Source of the DNA: Suilimivivens sp964393865
GTDB lineage: Bacteria; Bacillota; Clostridia; Lachnospirales; Lachnospiraceae
Direction of reading: 5' to 3'
NCBI GenBank assembly: GCA_964393865.1
Contig: CAYMUW010000010.1
Span: 15,294-79,293, forward strand
Length of the DNA stretch: 64,000 bases
The notes beneath the pieces are model-generated. The model had not been told where the DNA came from. It did not search any database and saw only the letters and a list, made by a program, of their open reading frames with translations. Position 1 is the stretch's first letter, and each line of letters starts with the position of its first letter. Made by a program: the position numbers and the translations under genes. Of the stretch, positions 50,845 to 60,577 are shown piece by piece.

Positions 50845-51703
50845 TTTGCATATCCCGGAAATCCTTGGGAGAGATACCGTATTCCTTTTTGAAAGCCCGG
50901 TAAAAGCTTGAATAATCACCGAAACCAAACGTCTGGTAAACCTGTGTGATAGTCATTCCGCTGTGAATGGCTTCGCGGCAGAGACCCAGGCGTTTTTTGG
51001 TTATGTATTGATGGATAGACATACCCAGATTTTCCTTGAACACATGGGCAATATGATATTTGCTGACATAAAATTCCTTTGCCAACAGCTCCAGTGATAA
51101 ATCGCCTTCTAAATGATCCTCGATATAAGTGAGCAGATTTTGATATAGGGATGTTTCCTGATTTTTCCTGCTGGGTGTATTCCGGTCGTGGATTAAGCGG
51201 TTTAAATGCAGCACCAGCTCATTTACATAGAGGGAAATTTGGGCGTTCCTGCCAAAGCGTGCCGCCTGCATTTCTTCAATCAGGCGCATGAGCTGCGACT
51301 GGAGAGCGTTAAAGGTAATGCGGTCATTGTGAAAAATATATTTTTTTCTGGCCTGCACATAGTTCATCAGATAAATGTAATCGGGGGACAGCTCTTCCAA
51401 ATGACTGCAGTAGGCCTGGCTGATCCAGAATACAAAACGTCTGTAGGGAAGCTCGGTGCTGTGAATGATAGGGCGGTGGGGAATACCGGGAGGAATCAGC
51501 ATAACATCCCCGTATTGAACGGGGTATATCTCATCACCGATCTGGACACTGATATTTCCCTCCAAAAAGAAATAAAATTCATAATAGTCATGGGAATGGA
51601 GATCCACCTTTGACAAATTCTGATCATTATAATAGTAAATTTCAAAATCCTGCGACAGCATGTACTGTCTGGTGTTGAAGCGGGTTTCCAAATTCTTCTT
51701 CAT
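50834..51703 (-). CDS. AraC-family regulator divergent from the hexuronate operon
   Basis: Regulator of 289 residues. The N-terminal cupin reads VDLHSHDYYEFYFFLEGNISVQIG with GDVMLIPPGIPHRP. The C-terminal paired helix-turn-helix reads LSLELLAKEFYVSKYHIAHVFKE and MTITQVYQTFGFGDYSSFYRAFK. The start at 51703 has AAAGGAG upstream on the minus strand. It is divergent from uxuA with 186 bases between, so it probably controls glucuronate use. A TATAAT at 51808-51813 before uxuA lacks a proper -35, in line with activation. Confidence 0.9.
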   Translation of the reverse strand: MKKNLETRFNTRQYMLSQDFEIYYYNDQNLSKVDLHSHDYYEFYFFLEGNISVQIGDEIYPVQYGDVMLIPPGIPHRPIIHSTELPYRRFVFWISQAYCSHLEELSPDYIYLMNYVQARKKYIFHNDRITFNALQSQLMRLIEEMQAARFGRNAQISLYVNELVLHLNRLIHDRNTPSRKNQETSLYQNLLTYIEDHLEGDLSLELLAKEFYVSKYHIAHVFKENLGMSIHQYITKKRLGLCREAIHSGMTITQVYQTFGFGDYSSFYRAFKKEYGISPKDFRDMQIIP

Positions 51704-51889
51704 GGGCGGCTCCTTTTCCTGAATTTTCCTTTCAGAGCATAGCACAAAAGCACAATTTTTGCAATGTATGAAACAATCCCGTCAATGGCATTTTTATACA
51801 GATTTATTATAATAAAATCAATGATTACAAATATTCTTTGAAAAGCTGGAAGGAAGGTAATTTTTCAAAAGAAGGGAGCTAAGATTACT

Positions 51890-52963
51890 ATGGAAATGAC
51901 ACTTAGATGGTACGGAAGCAGGTTTGATACGGTAACGCTTAAGCAGATCCGTCAGATACCCGGGGTAAAGGGGGTAATCACCACCCTTTATGATACGGCG
52001 CCGGGTGAGGTATGGAGCAGAGAGCGAATCCATGCGCTGAAGGAAGAGGTGGAGGCGGCAGGGCTTCACATTGCGGGAATTGAGAGCGTAAATATCCATG
52101 ATGATATTAAGATCGGCGGGGAAAACAGGGATCAGTATATTGCCAATTATATTGAAACGCTGGAGAATTTGGGAAAGGAAGACATTCATCTGGTATGCTA
52201 CAACTTTATGCCGGTGTTTGACTGGACAAGAACCGAGCTTGCCAGAGTAAGGCCTGACGGTTCTACCGTGCTTGCCTATACTCAGGAGGCAGTGGATGTT
52301 TTGGACCCGGAGAAGATGTTTGAGTCCATCGCCGGGGATACCAACGGAACGGTGATGCCGGGCTGGGAGCCGGAGCGTATGGCAAGGGTAAAGGAGCTTT
52401 TTGAGATGTACAAGGATGTGGACGGAGAAAAGCTGTTTGCCAATCTGAAATACTTTTTGGAAAAAGTTATGCCGGTGTGCAACCAATATGATATTAAGAT
52501 GGCGATTCATCCTGATGATCCGGCATGGAGCGTTTTCGGGCTGCCCAGAATTATTATAAATAAAGAAAACATTTTGAGAATGATGAAGATGGTGGATGAT
52601 CCCCACAATGGTGTAACCTTCTGTTCCGGTTCCTACGGAACCAATCTGGAAAATGATCTGCCGGATATGATTCGTTCCCTGAAAGGAAGAATTCATTTTG
52701 CTCATGTGCGCAATCTGAAATTCATTACGCCCACCAACTTTGAGGAGGCTGCGCATTTATCCGCTGACGGAAGCTTTGACATGTATGAGATTATGAAGGC
52801 GCTTTACGATATTGAATTTGACGGGCCTATCCGCCCGGATCACGGCAGAATGATCTGGGATGAGGTGGCGATGCCGGGCTACGGCCTGTATGACCGTGCA
52901 CTGGGTGCCGCATACTTAAACGGGCTTTGGGAAGCTATTGAGAAGGGAGCCAAAAAGGGCTGA
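51890..52963 (+). CDS. uxuA: Mannonate dehydratase
   Basis: Dehydrates D-mannonate to 2-keto-3-deoxygluconate; 357 residues, TIM barrel, Mn2+/Fe2+ dependent. Family blocks: MTLRWYGSRFDTVTLKQIRQIPGVKGVI, HLVCYNFMPVFDWTRT, MAIHPDDPAWSVFGLPRI, and RPDHGRMIWDE near the end with metal and substrate ligands. The start follows AAGGGAG. It is first in the operon uxuA-uxuB-uxaC-eda-kdgK. Confidence 0.97.
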   Translation: MEMTLRWYGSRFDTVTLKQIRQIPGVKGVITTLYDTAPGEVWSRERIHALKEEVEAAGLHIAGIESVNIHDDIKIGGENRDQYIANYIETLENLGKEDIHLVCYNFMPVFDWTRTELARVRPDGSTVLAYTQEAVDVLDPEKMFESIAGDTNGTVMPGWEPERMARVKELFEMYKDVDGEKLFANLKYFLEKVMPVCNQYDIKMAIHPDDPAWSVFGLPRIIINKENILRMMKMVDDPHNGVTFCSGSYGTNLENDLPDMIRSLKGRIHFAHVRNLKFITPTNFEEAAHLSADGSFDMYEIMKALYDIEFDGPIRPDHGRMIWDEVAMPGYGLYDRALGAAYLNGLWEAIEKGAKKG

Positions 52964-53026
52964 AATAATCGTTTGATGAACAATGGAACAGGCCGGGAAT
53001 TGGCAATGCTTCGGAATGGAGGAAAA

Positions 53027-54637
53027 ATGAGATTAGATTCAAAAGGATTACAGGAAAGACAGGCATGGAAGGCGGCAGGCTATGAGCTGCCGGAATTTGA
53101 CAGAGAAAGCGTAAAAAGCGCTACCAGGGAAAATCCCTTCTGGGTTCACTTCGGTGCAGGAAATATTTTTAAGGCTTTTCTAGCCAATGTGGTGCAGAAG
53201 CTTTTAAATGACGGAACCCTTGACAGGGGGCTGGTAGCGGCAGAGGGGTTCGACTATGAGATCATTGAAAAGATGAACCGTCCCCACGATGACTATAATA
53301 TTCTGGTTACCTTGAAGGCCAACGGCACTGTGGAAAAAACGGTGATCGGCAGCATTATGGAGTCCTTAATGTTAGACTCTGCCAATCAGGCGGAATTTGA
53401 ACGCATGAAGGAGATTTTCAGAAAGGACTCTCTTCAAATGTGCACCTTTACCATTACAGAGAAGGGGTATAGCCTGGTAGACGGAAAAGGAGAAACACTG
53501 CCTGCCGTGGAAGCGGATTTTCAGACAGGGCCTAAGGAACCTTCCAGCTACATGGGAAAGGTGGCGGCTCTTTTGTATACACGTTATCAGGCAGGGTGTA
53601 AGCCAATTGCCATGGTCAGCACCGACAACTGTTCCCACAACGGGGATAAGCTGTATGCCGCAGTCAGTACCTTTGCCCGTAAGTGGGCAGAAAACGGCAG
53701 CGCAGAGGCCGGTTTTGTTTCTTATATTGATAATAAGGATCTGGTTAGCTTTCCATGGACCATGATCGATAAGATTACGCCCAGACCGGATGCTTCCGTG
53801 GAAGCAATTTTGAAGGAGGACGGAATAGAAGGTTTAGACCCGGTAATCACCTCCCGGAATACTTATGTAGCGCCCTTTGTCAATGCGGAGGAGTGTGAGT
53901 ATCTGGTGGTTGAGGATGCGTTTCCAAACGGTAGGCCGGAGCTGGAAAAGGGAGGCATTATTTTTACCCAAAGGGAAACGGTTGACAAGGTTGAGCGGAT
54001 GAAGGTCTGCACCTGCTTAAATCCGCTTCATACAGCCCTTGCGGTTTACGGATGTCTTTTAGGCTATCACAAAATTTCCGATGAGATGAAGGATCAGCAG
54101 CTTACCGGATTAATAGAGCGGATCGGCTATGTAGAGGGCCTTCCTGTAGTAGTAAATCCTGGTATTTTGGACCCTAAGGAGTTTATAGATACGGTACTTC
54201 AGATAAGGGTGCCCAATCCCTTTATGCCGGATACTCCTCAGAGAATTGCGACGGATACCTCCCAGAAGCTTGGCATAAGATTTGGGGAAACCATCAAGGC
54301 ATATCAGGCATCATCTGAGCTGGATGTGCAGAGCCTTCAGATGATTCCGCTGGTATTTGCCGGCTGGCTCCGCTATTTGATGGCCGTGGACGATCAGGGA
54401 AATGCATTTGAGCTCAGCCCAGATCCTTTGCTTGAGACGGTATGCCCTTATGTGGCAGGGCTTAAGCTTGCACCCGGTCAAAATGTGGAAGAGCATGTCA
54501 GGGAAGTGCTTAAGATGAAGCAGATATTTGGCGTAGACCTTTATGAGGCAGGACTTGCAGAAAAGGTTTGCGGGTATTTACAGGAGCTGACCGCAGGGGT
54601 CGGTGCTGTCCGAGCTGCGCTGAAAAAGTATGTATAG
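53027..54637 (+). CDS. uxuB: Fructuronate reductase (mannitol dehydrogenase family)
   Basis: NADH-dependent reduction of D-fructuronate to D-mannonate; 536 residues, long-chain polyol dehydrogenase family. The N-terminal nucleotide-binding domain starts at VHFGAGNIFKAFLANVV. The family signature region is FPWTMIDKITPRP followed by NAEECEYLVVEDAFPNGRP, and the catalytic Lys/His motif lies in CTCLNPLHTALAVYGCLLGY. GGAGGAAAA before ATG 53027 fixes the start; the open frame begins at 52973. Tagaturonate reductase is a possible alternative activity, but the uxuA neighbour supports fructuronate. Confidence 0.93.
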   Translation: MRLDSKGLQERQAWKAAGYELPEFDRESVKSATRENPFWVHFGAGNIFKAFLANVVQKLLNDGTLDRGLVAAEGFDYEIIEKMNRPHDDYNILVTLKANGTVEKTVIGSIMESLMLDSANQAEFERMKEIFRKDSLQMCTFTITEKGYSLVDGKGETLPAVEADFQTGPKEPSSYMGKVAALLYTRYQAGCKPIAMVSTDNCSHNGDKLYAAVSTFARKWAENGSAEAGFVSYIDNKDLVSFPWTMIDKITPRPDASVEAILKEDGIEGLDPVITSRNTYVAPFVNAEECEYLVVEDAFPNGRPELEKGGIIFTQRETVDKVERMKVCTCLNPLHTALAVYGCLLGYHKISDEMKDQQLTGLIERIGYVEGLPVVVNPGILDPKEFIDTVLQIRVPNPFMPDTPQRIATDTSQKLGIRFGETIKAYQASSELDVQSLQMIPLVFAGWLRYLMAVDDQGNAFELSPDPLLETVCPYVAGLKLAPGQNVEEHVREVLKMKQIFGVDLYEAGLAEKVCGYLQELTAGVGAVRAALKKYV

Positions 54638-54653
54638 ACAAGGAGGAGTTCTG

Positions 54654-56078
54654 ATGAAAGCATTTATGGATAAGGATTTTCTCTTAGAGACGGAGACGGC
54701 CCAAAGGCTTTATCATGAATATGCGGCAAAGATGCCCATTTTGGACTATCACTGTCATATCAGTCCCATGGAGATTGCACAGGATAAAAGATTTGACAAT
54801 ATTGCCCAGCTTTGGCTTTCGGGAGATCACTATAAATGGAGACAGATGCGTTCCAACGGGGTGGAGGAGCGTTTTATCACAGGAGACGCTTCTGACCGGG
54901 AGAAATTTCAGAAGTGGGCGGAAACGCTGGAGAAGGCCATTGGAAATCCTTTGTATCATTGGAGTCATTTGGAGCTTCAAAGATATTTTGATTACCATGG
55001 GGTACTAAACGGAGATACTGCCGAAGAGGTGTGGGAGCTTTGCAATGAAAAGCTGAAGCAGCCGGATATGAGCGCCCGGGGATTGATCCGAAAGTCTAAT
55101 GTAACTCTGATTTGTACCACCGACGATCCCGCAGACGATTTAAAGTGGCATAAGGTCATTGCACAGGATGAGAGCTTTACCACCAAGGTGCTTCCCGCAT
55201 GGAGACCGGATCGTGCCATGAATTTGGAAAAGCCGGACTATTTGGAGTATCTGGCAGTGCTTTCCAAGGCAGCAGGGGTAAAGATTGACAGCTTTCACGG
55301 GCTTTTGGAGGCTCTTGGACATAGAATGGATTTCTTTGAGGAGAACGGCTGCTGTATTTCGGATCATGGGCTGGAATATGTCATGTATCATCCCGCCAGG
55401 GAGCAGGAGATTGAGGATATCTTTGCTTCCCGTCTTTCGGGAAAGGCTGTTTCAAGGGATGAGGAATTAAAGTTCAAGACAGCCTTTATGCTGGCTATGG
55501 GCCGTGCTTATCATAAGAAAAACTGGGCTATGCAGCTGCACTACGGTGTAAAAAGAGATAATAACGGAGCCATCTATGCCAGTCTGGGAGCAGATGCCGG
55601 AATTGACTGTATCAATAATTTTGCTCCTTCGGCGGAAATGACGGAGTACTTAAATGCACTGGCGCTGACGGAGGAGTTGCCGAAAACCATTCTCTACAGC
55701 CTGAATCCTGTGGATAATGCAGCTATCGGAACCATTATCGGATGCTTTCAGGATGCATCTGCGGCAGGCAAAATCCAGCAGGGCAGCGCATGGTGGTTTA
55801 ACGATCACAAGAAGGGCATGACGGAGCAGCTAAGCTCTCTGGCAAGTCTTGGGCTGCTTGGAAACTTTATCGGTATGCTTACGGATTCCAGAAGTTTTTT
55901 GTCCTACACCAGACACGAGTATTTCCGCAGAATACTGTGTAATCTGATCGGCGGATGGGTGGAAAACGGAGAGTATCCGGCAGATGAAAAGGCATTGGCG
56001 GGACTGGTGAAGGATATCTCTTACCGGAATGCGGTAAAATATTTTGGATTTGACGGGCTGGAAACAGGAAGGGATTAA
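54654..56078 (+). CDS. uxaC: Glucuronate isomerase
   Basis: Converts D-glucuronate to D-fructuronate (and galacturonate to tagaturonate); 474 residues, amidohydrolase fold. The metal-binding motif LDYHCHISP is near residue 30. LICTTDDPADDLKWH, the AMQLHYGVKRDNN block and SAWWFNDHKKGM are family blocks. AAGGAGGAG before ATG 54654 fixes the start; the upstream frame overlaps uxuB by 8 bases. It accepts the sugar acid freed by the GH67 enzyme. Confidence 0.97.
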   Translation: MKAFMDKDFLLETETAQRLYHEYAAKMPILDYHCHISPMEIAQDKRFDNIAQLWLSGDHYKWRQMRSNGVEERFITGDASDREKFQKWAETLEKAIGNPLYHWSHLELQRYFDYHGVLNGDTAEEVWELCNEKLKQPDMSARGLIRKSNVTLICTTDDPADDLKWHKVIAQDESFTTKVLPAWRPDRAMNLEKPDYLEYLAVLSKAAGVKIDSFHGLLEALGHRMDFFEENGCCISDHGLEYVMYHPAREQEIEDIFASRLSGKAVSRDEELKFKTAFMLAMGRAYHKKNWAMQLHYGVKRDNNGAIYASLGADAGIDCINNFAPSAEMTEYLNALALTEELPKTILYSLNPVDNAAIGTIIGCFQDASAAGKIQQGSAWWFNDHKKGMTEQLSSLASLGLLGNFIGMLTDSRSFLSYTRHEYFRRILCNLIGGWVENGEYPADEKALAGLVKDISYRNAVKYFGFDGLETGRD

Positions 56079-56129
56079 GGGAAATTTACAAGAAGGATAC
56101 AGGGAAAATTTCAGAAAGAAGGATGGAAA

Positions 56130-56765
56130 ATGAATGAGATTTTAAATAAGATTCATGAAATCGGGATTGTTCCGGTGGTGGTGTTAAATGATGCAAAGGA
56201 TGCGGAACCTCTTGCCAAGGCACTGTGCGAGGGTGGACTGCCCTGTGCGGAGGTGACCTTCCGCACTGAGGCTGCCGAGGAGGCTATCCGTATTATGACC
56301 GGGCAGTTCCCGGAAATGCTGGTGGGTGCAGGAACGGTGCTTACGACGGAGCAGGTAGACCGTGCGGTGGCAGCAGGGGCCAAATTTATTGTAAGCCCGG
56401 GCTTTAACCCTACGGTGGTACAGTATTGTATCGATAAGGGAATTCCAATTACCCCCGGCTGCATGACGCCAAGTGAGATTGAGCAGGCTCTGAAGCATGA
56501 GCTGGAGGTTGTGAAGTTTTTCCCGGCGGAGCCTGCCGGAGGGCTTAAGATGCTGAAAGCCATGGCGGCGCCTTATGTGGGAATGAAATTTATGCCTACA
56601 GGGGGCATCAGCGCCGGCAATGTGAGAGAGTACTTAAAATATGACCGTATTCTTGCCTGCGGCGGAAGCTGGATGGTCAAGGGTGACCTGATTAATGCAG
56701 GCGATTTTGATAAAATCAGGGAGCTTACCCAAGAGGCAGTGGAGATCGTGAAGGAATGCCGGTAA
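56130..56765 (+). CDS. eda: KDPG/KHG aldolase
   Basis: Splits 2-keto-3-deoxy-6-phosphogluconate into pyruvate and glyceraldehyde-3-phosphate; 211 residues, class I aldolase TIM barrel. The base Glu lies in AEVTFRTEAAEEAIR, the Schiff-base Lys in LEVVKFFPAEPAGG, and the phosphate loop in FMPTGGIS. GVIPVV-type start (GIVPVVVLNDA) is typical. It lies between uxaC and kdgK. Confidence 0.97.
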   Translation: MNEILNKIHEIGIVPVVVLNDAKDAEPLAKALCEGGLPCAEVTFRTEAAEEAIRIMTGQFPEMLVGAGTVLTTEQVDRAVAAGAKFIVSPGFNPTVVQYCIDKGIPITPGCMTPSEIEQALKHELEVVKFFPAEPAGGLKMLKAMAAPYVGMKFMPTGGISAGNVREYLKYDRILACGGSWMVKGDLINAGDFDKIRELTQEAVEIVKECR

Positions 56766-56820
56766 GGCCAAGAGACAGAAATAAGGAATCCCGGCAATGC
56801 AGGGTGAAAGGAGTATTTCA

Positions 56821-57846
56821 ATGAAAGGAAAAGTAATTACATTTGGAGAATTGATGTTAAGGCTTGCACCGGAAGGGTATTACCGCTTTGTGCAGGCAGA
56901 TAAACTGGGAGCCACCTTTGGAGGCGGAGAGGCCAATGTGGCGGTGTCTCTGGCTAATTTCGGATTTGACGCAGCGTTTGTATCCAGGCTTCCTGCCCAT
57001 GAAATCGGTCAGGCAGCTGTGAATTCTCTTAGAAGATACGGTGTGGATACCTCTTATATTACAAGGGGCGGAGACCGTATCGGAATTTATTATCTGGAAA
57101 AGGGCGCATCTCAAAGGCCTTCCAAGGTAATTTATGACCGGGCAGGGTCATCCATTGCTACAGCAGCACAGGAGGACTTTGACTGGGACAAGATTTTTGA
57201 GGGAGCGGAGTGGTTTCATTTTACAGGTATTACACCGGCTTTAAACGATCAGGTAGCTGCTATCTGTGAGCAGGCCTGCAAGGCAGCCAGGAAAGCAGGC
57301 GTGAAGATTTCCTGTGACTTGAATTACAGAAATAAGCTTTGGAGCAAGGAAAAGGCCGGACAGGTCATGGCCGGGCTGTGTCAGTATGTGGACGTATGCA
57401 TTGCCAACGAGGAGGATGCGGCTGATGTGTTCGGCATTAAGGCGTCCAACACCGACGTGACCGCAGGAGAGGTGAATCATGAGGGCTATAAGGATGTGGC
57501 AAAGCAGCTGGCAGATCGCTTTGGGTTTGAAAAGGTGGCCATCACCCTTCGGGAATCCCTTTCTGCCAATGACAATAACTGGTCTGCCATGCTTTATGAC
57601 GGCGAGAATTATTATTTCAGCAAAAAGTATCCCATTCATATTGTGGATCGTGTGGGCGGCGGCGACAGCTTCGGAGCCGGTCTCGTTGCGGCTGAGCTTA
57701 GCGGATATGATGCCCGCAGTACCATTGAATTTGCAGTTGCGGCATCCTGCTTAAAGCACTCCATAGAGGGCGACTATAATATGGTTTCCATGAATGAGGT
57801 TCTTAAGCTTGCAGGAGGAGACGCTTCCGGACGCGTGCAGAGGTAA
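56821..57846 (+). CDS. kdgK: 2-keto-3-deoxygluconate kinase (PfkB family)
   Basis: Phosphorylates KDG to KDPG for the aldolase; 341 residues, ribokinase fold. The N-terminal motif is FGELMLRLAPEG, with GGGEANVAVSLANFG for substrate, and the C-terminal signature GGGDSFGAGLVAAE carries the catalytic Asp. AAAGGAG precedes ATG 56821. Last gene of the operon. No clear terminator was seen before the following promoter at 57887. Confidence 0.95.
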   Translation: MKGKVITFGELMLRLAPEGYYRFVQADKLGATFGGGEANVAVSLANFGFDAAFVSRLPAHEIGQAAVNSLRRYGVDTSYITRGGDRIGIYYLEKGASQRPSKVIYDRAGSSIATAAQEDFDWDKIFEGAEWFHFTGITPALNDQVAAICEQACKAARKAGVKISCDLNYRNKLWSKEKAGQVMAGLCQYVDVCIANEEDAADVFGIKASNTDVTAGEVNHEGYKDVAKQLADRFGFEKVAITLRESLSANDNNWSAMLYDGENYYFSKKYPIHIVDRVGGGDSFGAGLVAAELSGYDARSTIEFAVAASCLKHSIEGDYNMVSMNEVLKLAGGDASGRVQR

Positions 57847-57886
57847 AAGAGCCTTATGGCTGAACTGGTAAAATTGAAATTTATAG

Positions 57887-57916
57887 TTGACTGAAAGGGG
57901 CAAAGTCATATATAGT
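57887..57916 (+). promoter_or_regulatory. Promoter of the sodium symporter gene
   Basis: TTGACT (57887-57892) and TATAGT (57911-57916) are separated by 18 bases, 60 bases before the start codon. Confidence 0.5.
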
Positions 57917-57976
57917 ATATAGAAAAATATGTGTGAAAGAAAAAGTCTGCACAGCATGAGGGGAGAAAATGAAAAA

Positions 57977-59527
57977 ATGAGTGATGCAATCGGATGGATT
58001 ATTGTGGCTTTTGCCTTGTATCTTCTGGCAATGATTGTAATCGGTGCACTGTGTGCAAAGAAAAACAACAGCACAGAGGATTATTTCCTTGGAGGACGTA
58101 AGCTGGGCGGCTTTGTAGCGGCTCTTTCCGCACAGGCTTCCGACATGAGCGGATGGCTTCTTATGGGACTTCCCGGTTCCATTTATGCATTGGGAACAGG
58201 ACAGGCGTGGATTGCCATAGGACTTTTTATCGGAACGGTTTTAAACTGGCTGTTTATTGCCGGAAGGCTGCGCAGATATACAATTCGCGCTAACAATTCT
58301 CTGACGCTTCCTACATATTTTGAAAATAGATTTCATGATAAAAAGAGAATTCTTCTCTTTATCTCATCGGTAACAATCGTAGTGTTTTTCCTGGTGTATA
58401 CGGCATCTGCACTGGCAGCGGGCGGCAAACTGTTTAATTCCGTATTTAATGTGGATTACAAAATTGCGCTTACAATCGGCGCAATCGTTATCCTGGCATA
58501 CACATTTCTTGGCGGCTTCCTTGCAGTTTGCACCACCGATTTTGTTCAGGGAACACTGATGTTGGTAGCGCTTTTGGTAGTTCCTATGGTGGCTTTGGCG
58601 ATTGTTGATCCTGCCAACGTGGTTGCTGTCATTGATGAAAGCGGTGCTGCAGGCGGATCAGCAGCGTTTCTCAGCATGTTTTCCAATGGCGGTAAGCCTT
58701 ATCGTGCGGTGGACATTATATCCGGTCTTGCCTGGGGCCTTGGCTATTGCGGTATGCCTCATATTCTGGTACGCTTCATGGCAGTCAGAAATGAAAAGGA
58801 ATTGAACAAGTCCAAGAGGGTAGCTATCATCTGGGTATTCCTTTCACTGGTTTTGGCATGTGTGATCGGTGTAGTGGGACGTGCATATCTTTTCCCCGAG
58901 GTTCTTACAGGCGGCGAGGAGGAAAAGGTCTTTATCAATATGATTATTAAGCTGTTTACATCAGACATTAAGGCGCCTATTATAGCGGGATTATTCCTGT
59001 GCGGTATTTTGGCGGCTATTATGTCCACGGCGGATTCGCAGCTTCTTGTCAGCGCATCCAGCGTGGCTGAGGATATTGTGAAGGGCATTGTGAAGAAGGA
59101 TGCAAAGGATGCCACGGTATTTCGGATTAGCCGGATTACCGTAGTGGTAATTGCAGTTCTTGCTTATCTGATAGCGTTAGATCCTAACAGCTCCATTATG
59201 GGACTGGTTTCCAATGCATGGGCAGGGCTTGGAGCGGCATTTGGTCCTACCGTGCTTTTGTCTCTTTACTGGAAGCGTACCAATTTTCAGGGAGCGGTTG
59301 CCGGTATTGTATCCGGTGCGCTTACCGTAATTATTTGGGATTATATTCCTTTCCTTGGTGGAAAGACGCTGGGAAGTGTGACAGGACTTTATTCTCTTGC
59401 CATAGGCTTTGTAATCAGCCTTTTGGCGATTGTGATTGTCAGCCTGCTTACTCCGGCACCTTCCAAGGAAATGGTGGAGGAATTCAACGATGTCAGTCAG
59501 AAGAGAATCAACTTTGATGAAGAATAA
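57977..59527 (+). CDS. putP: Sodium:solute symporter, PutP (proline) type
   Basis: Membrane symporter of 516 residues with about 13 helices. The PutP branch is indicated by SAQASDMSGWLLMGLPGSIYALGTGQAW in helix 2, NWLFIAGRLRRYT, and STADSQLLVSASSVAEDI in helix 8, the Na+ site. Proline is the best-known substrate of this branch. Position after the hexuronate operon raises the alternative of a sugar-acid substrate, but the sequence favours PutP and a separate promoter exists. The start is ATG 57977 with GGGGAG eleven bases upstream. Confidence 0.85.
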   Translation: MSDAIGWIIVAFALYLLAMIVIGALCAKKNNSTEDYFLGGRKLGGFVAALSAQASDMSGWLLMGLPGSIYALGTGQAWIAIGLFIGTVLNWLFIAGRLRRYTIRANNSLTLPTYFENRFHDKKRILLFISSVTIVVFFLVYTASALAAGGKLFNSVFNVDYKIALTIGAIVILAYTFLGGFLAVCTTDFVQGTLMLVALLVVPMVALAIVDPANVVAVIDESGAAGGSAAFLSMFSNGGKPYRAVDIISGLAWGLGYCGMPHILVRFMAVRNEKELNKSKRVAIIWVFLSLVLACVIGVVGRAYLFPEVLTGGEEEKVFINMIIKLFTSDIKAPIIAGLFLCGILAAIMSTADSQLLVSASSVAEDIVKGIVKKDAKDATVFRISRITVVVIAVLAYLIALDPNSSIMGLVSNAWAGLGAAFGPTVLLSLYWKRTNFQGAVAGIVSGALTVIIWDYIPFLGGKTLGSVTGLYSLAIGFVISLLAIVIVSLLTPAPSKEMVEEFNDVSQKRINFDEE

Positions 59528-60473
59528 TCAGGTTTGGAAAGAAAATAAGGATAAAAGCAACGGGGCGTCCAGTAAGCTGGTCAGCCCGTTGTTTGTGTTA
59601 GCGGCAGGAAGCCTTTGGGGGTTGATGGGGCTTTTGGTGCGGAGCCTTAATGAGGTGGGGCTTTCTTCTGTGGAGATTGGATTCGTGAGAGCGTCGGTGG
59701 CTTTTGTGAGTATGCTGATCGGTCTGCTGATTTTTGACAGGAAGGCTTTAAAAATCAAATTAAAAGATATTTGGTGCTTTATCGGAACAGGGGCTTTCAG
59801 TGTTGCTTTTTTTAATTTCTGTTATTTTAAGACCATGACGCTTACCTCTCTTTCGGTAGCGGCTGTTCTTCTCTATACGGCGCCGGCATTTGTGATGCTG
59901 ATGTCGGCAGTACTGTTTAAGGAGAAGCTTACGGCACAAAAGCTGCTGGCACTGGTGCTTGCTTTTGTAGGCTGTGCATTTGTGTCGGGCATTGTGGGAG
60001 GCGCCGGTGCATTGTCCCTTCAGGGGATTTTGTACGGTCTTGGGGCAGGCATTGGATATGCGCTTTACAGTATTTTCGGCAGGTATGCCCTTGACAGGAA
60101 TTACAGTTCCGTGACGATTTCCTTTTATACCTTTTTGTTCGCCACCGTCTCCACGTTATTTTTTGTAGACAGCAAAGCGGTGATTTCCTGCGTGGGAAGC
60201 AGCTGGCAGCTGCTGTTAAAAACGGTTATTCTGGTGCTGGTTGTTACGCTTCTGCCGTATTTAAGCTATACCAGAGGCTTACAGGGGATGGAGAACGGCA
60301 CGGCATCGGTGCTGGCCTCCGTTGAGCCGGTAGTGGCAACCTTGGTTGGAATTTTTGTTTATAAGGAAAGCCTGAATATCTGGAATGGGATTGGAATTTG
60401 CCTGGTGCTGGGGTCGATTGTGCTGATTAATTTGAAGCGGACTGCAGGGAAGAGGAAAGTGAACGAGAAATAG
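59517..60473 (+). CDS. EamA/DMT-family transporter
   Basis: Drug/metabolite transporter of 318 residues with ten helices in two EamA repeats (about 25-155 and 170-310). The C-terminal repeat has the typical ASVLASVEPVVATLVGIFVYKE motif. The start ATG 59517 overlaps the symporter gene by 11 bases; its ribosome binding site is weak, which suggests coupling. Substrate unknown, commonly amino acids or metabolites for export. A terminator follows. Confidence 0.9.
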   Translation: MKNNQVWKENKDKSNGASSKLVSPLFVLAAGSLWGLMGLLVRSLNEVGLSSVEIGFVRASVAFVSMLIGLLIFDRKALKIKLKDIWCFIGTGAFSVAFFNFCYFKTMTLTSLSVAAVLLYTAPAFVMLMSAVLFKEKLTAQKLLALVLAFVGCAFVSGIVGGAGALSLQGILYGLGAGIGYALYSIFGRYALDRNYSSVTISFYTFLFATVSTLFFVDSKAVISCVGSSWQLLLKTVILVLVVTLLPYLSYTRGLQGMENGTASVLASVEPVVATLVGIFVYKESLNIWNGIGICLVLGSIVLINLKRTAGKRKVNEK

Positions 60474-60510
60474 TGGGAAAGCAATAAGAATTTATAGAGC
60501 AAATGCTTGA

Positions 60511-60539
60511 AGAGTTGGCTGTCGGGCCAGCTCTTTTTT
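60511..60539 (+). terminator. Terminator after the EamA gene
   Basis: A 9-bp stem, AGAGTTGGC (60511-60519) with GCCAGCTCT (60526-60534), has one G-T pair and is followed by T5. Confidence 0.9.
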
Positions 60540-60577
60540 GCGTGATAGAAAAGTGTGCCGTGCAAAACTGGCAGCGG

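Noticed and set aside
51818..52756. 312-codon open frame on the minus strand
   Set aside because: It is the shadow of uxuA, rich in His/Arg and without a start signal.
57887..59527. Symporter as hexuronate importer
   Set aside because: Helix motifs match the proline (PutP) branch of the sodium symporters and the gene has its own promoter; position alone is too weak to assign hexuronates.
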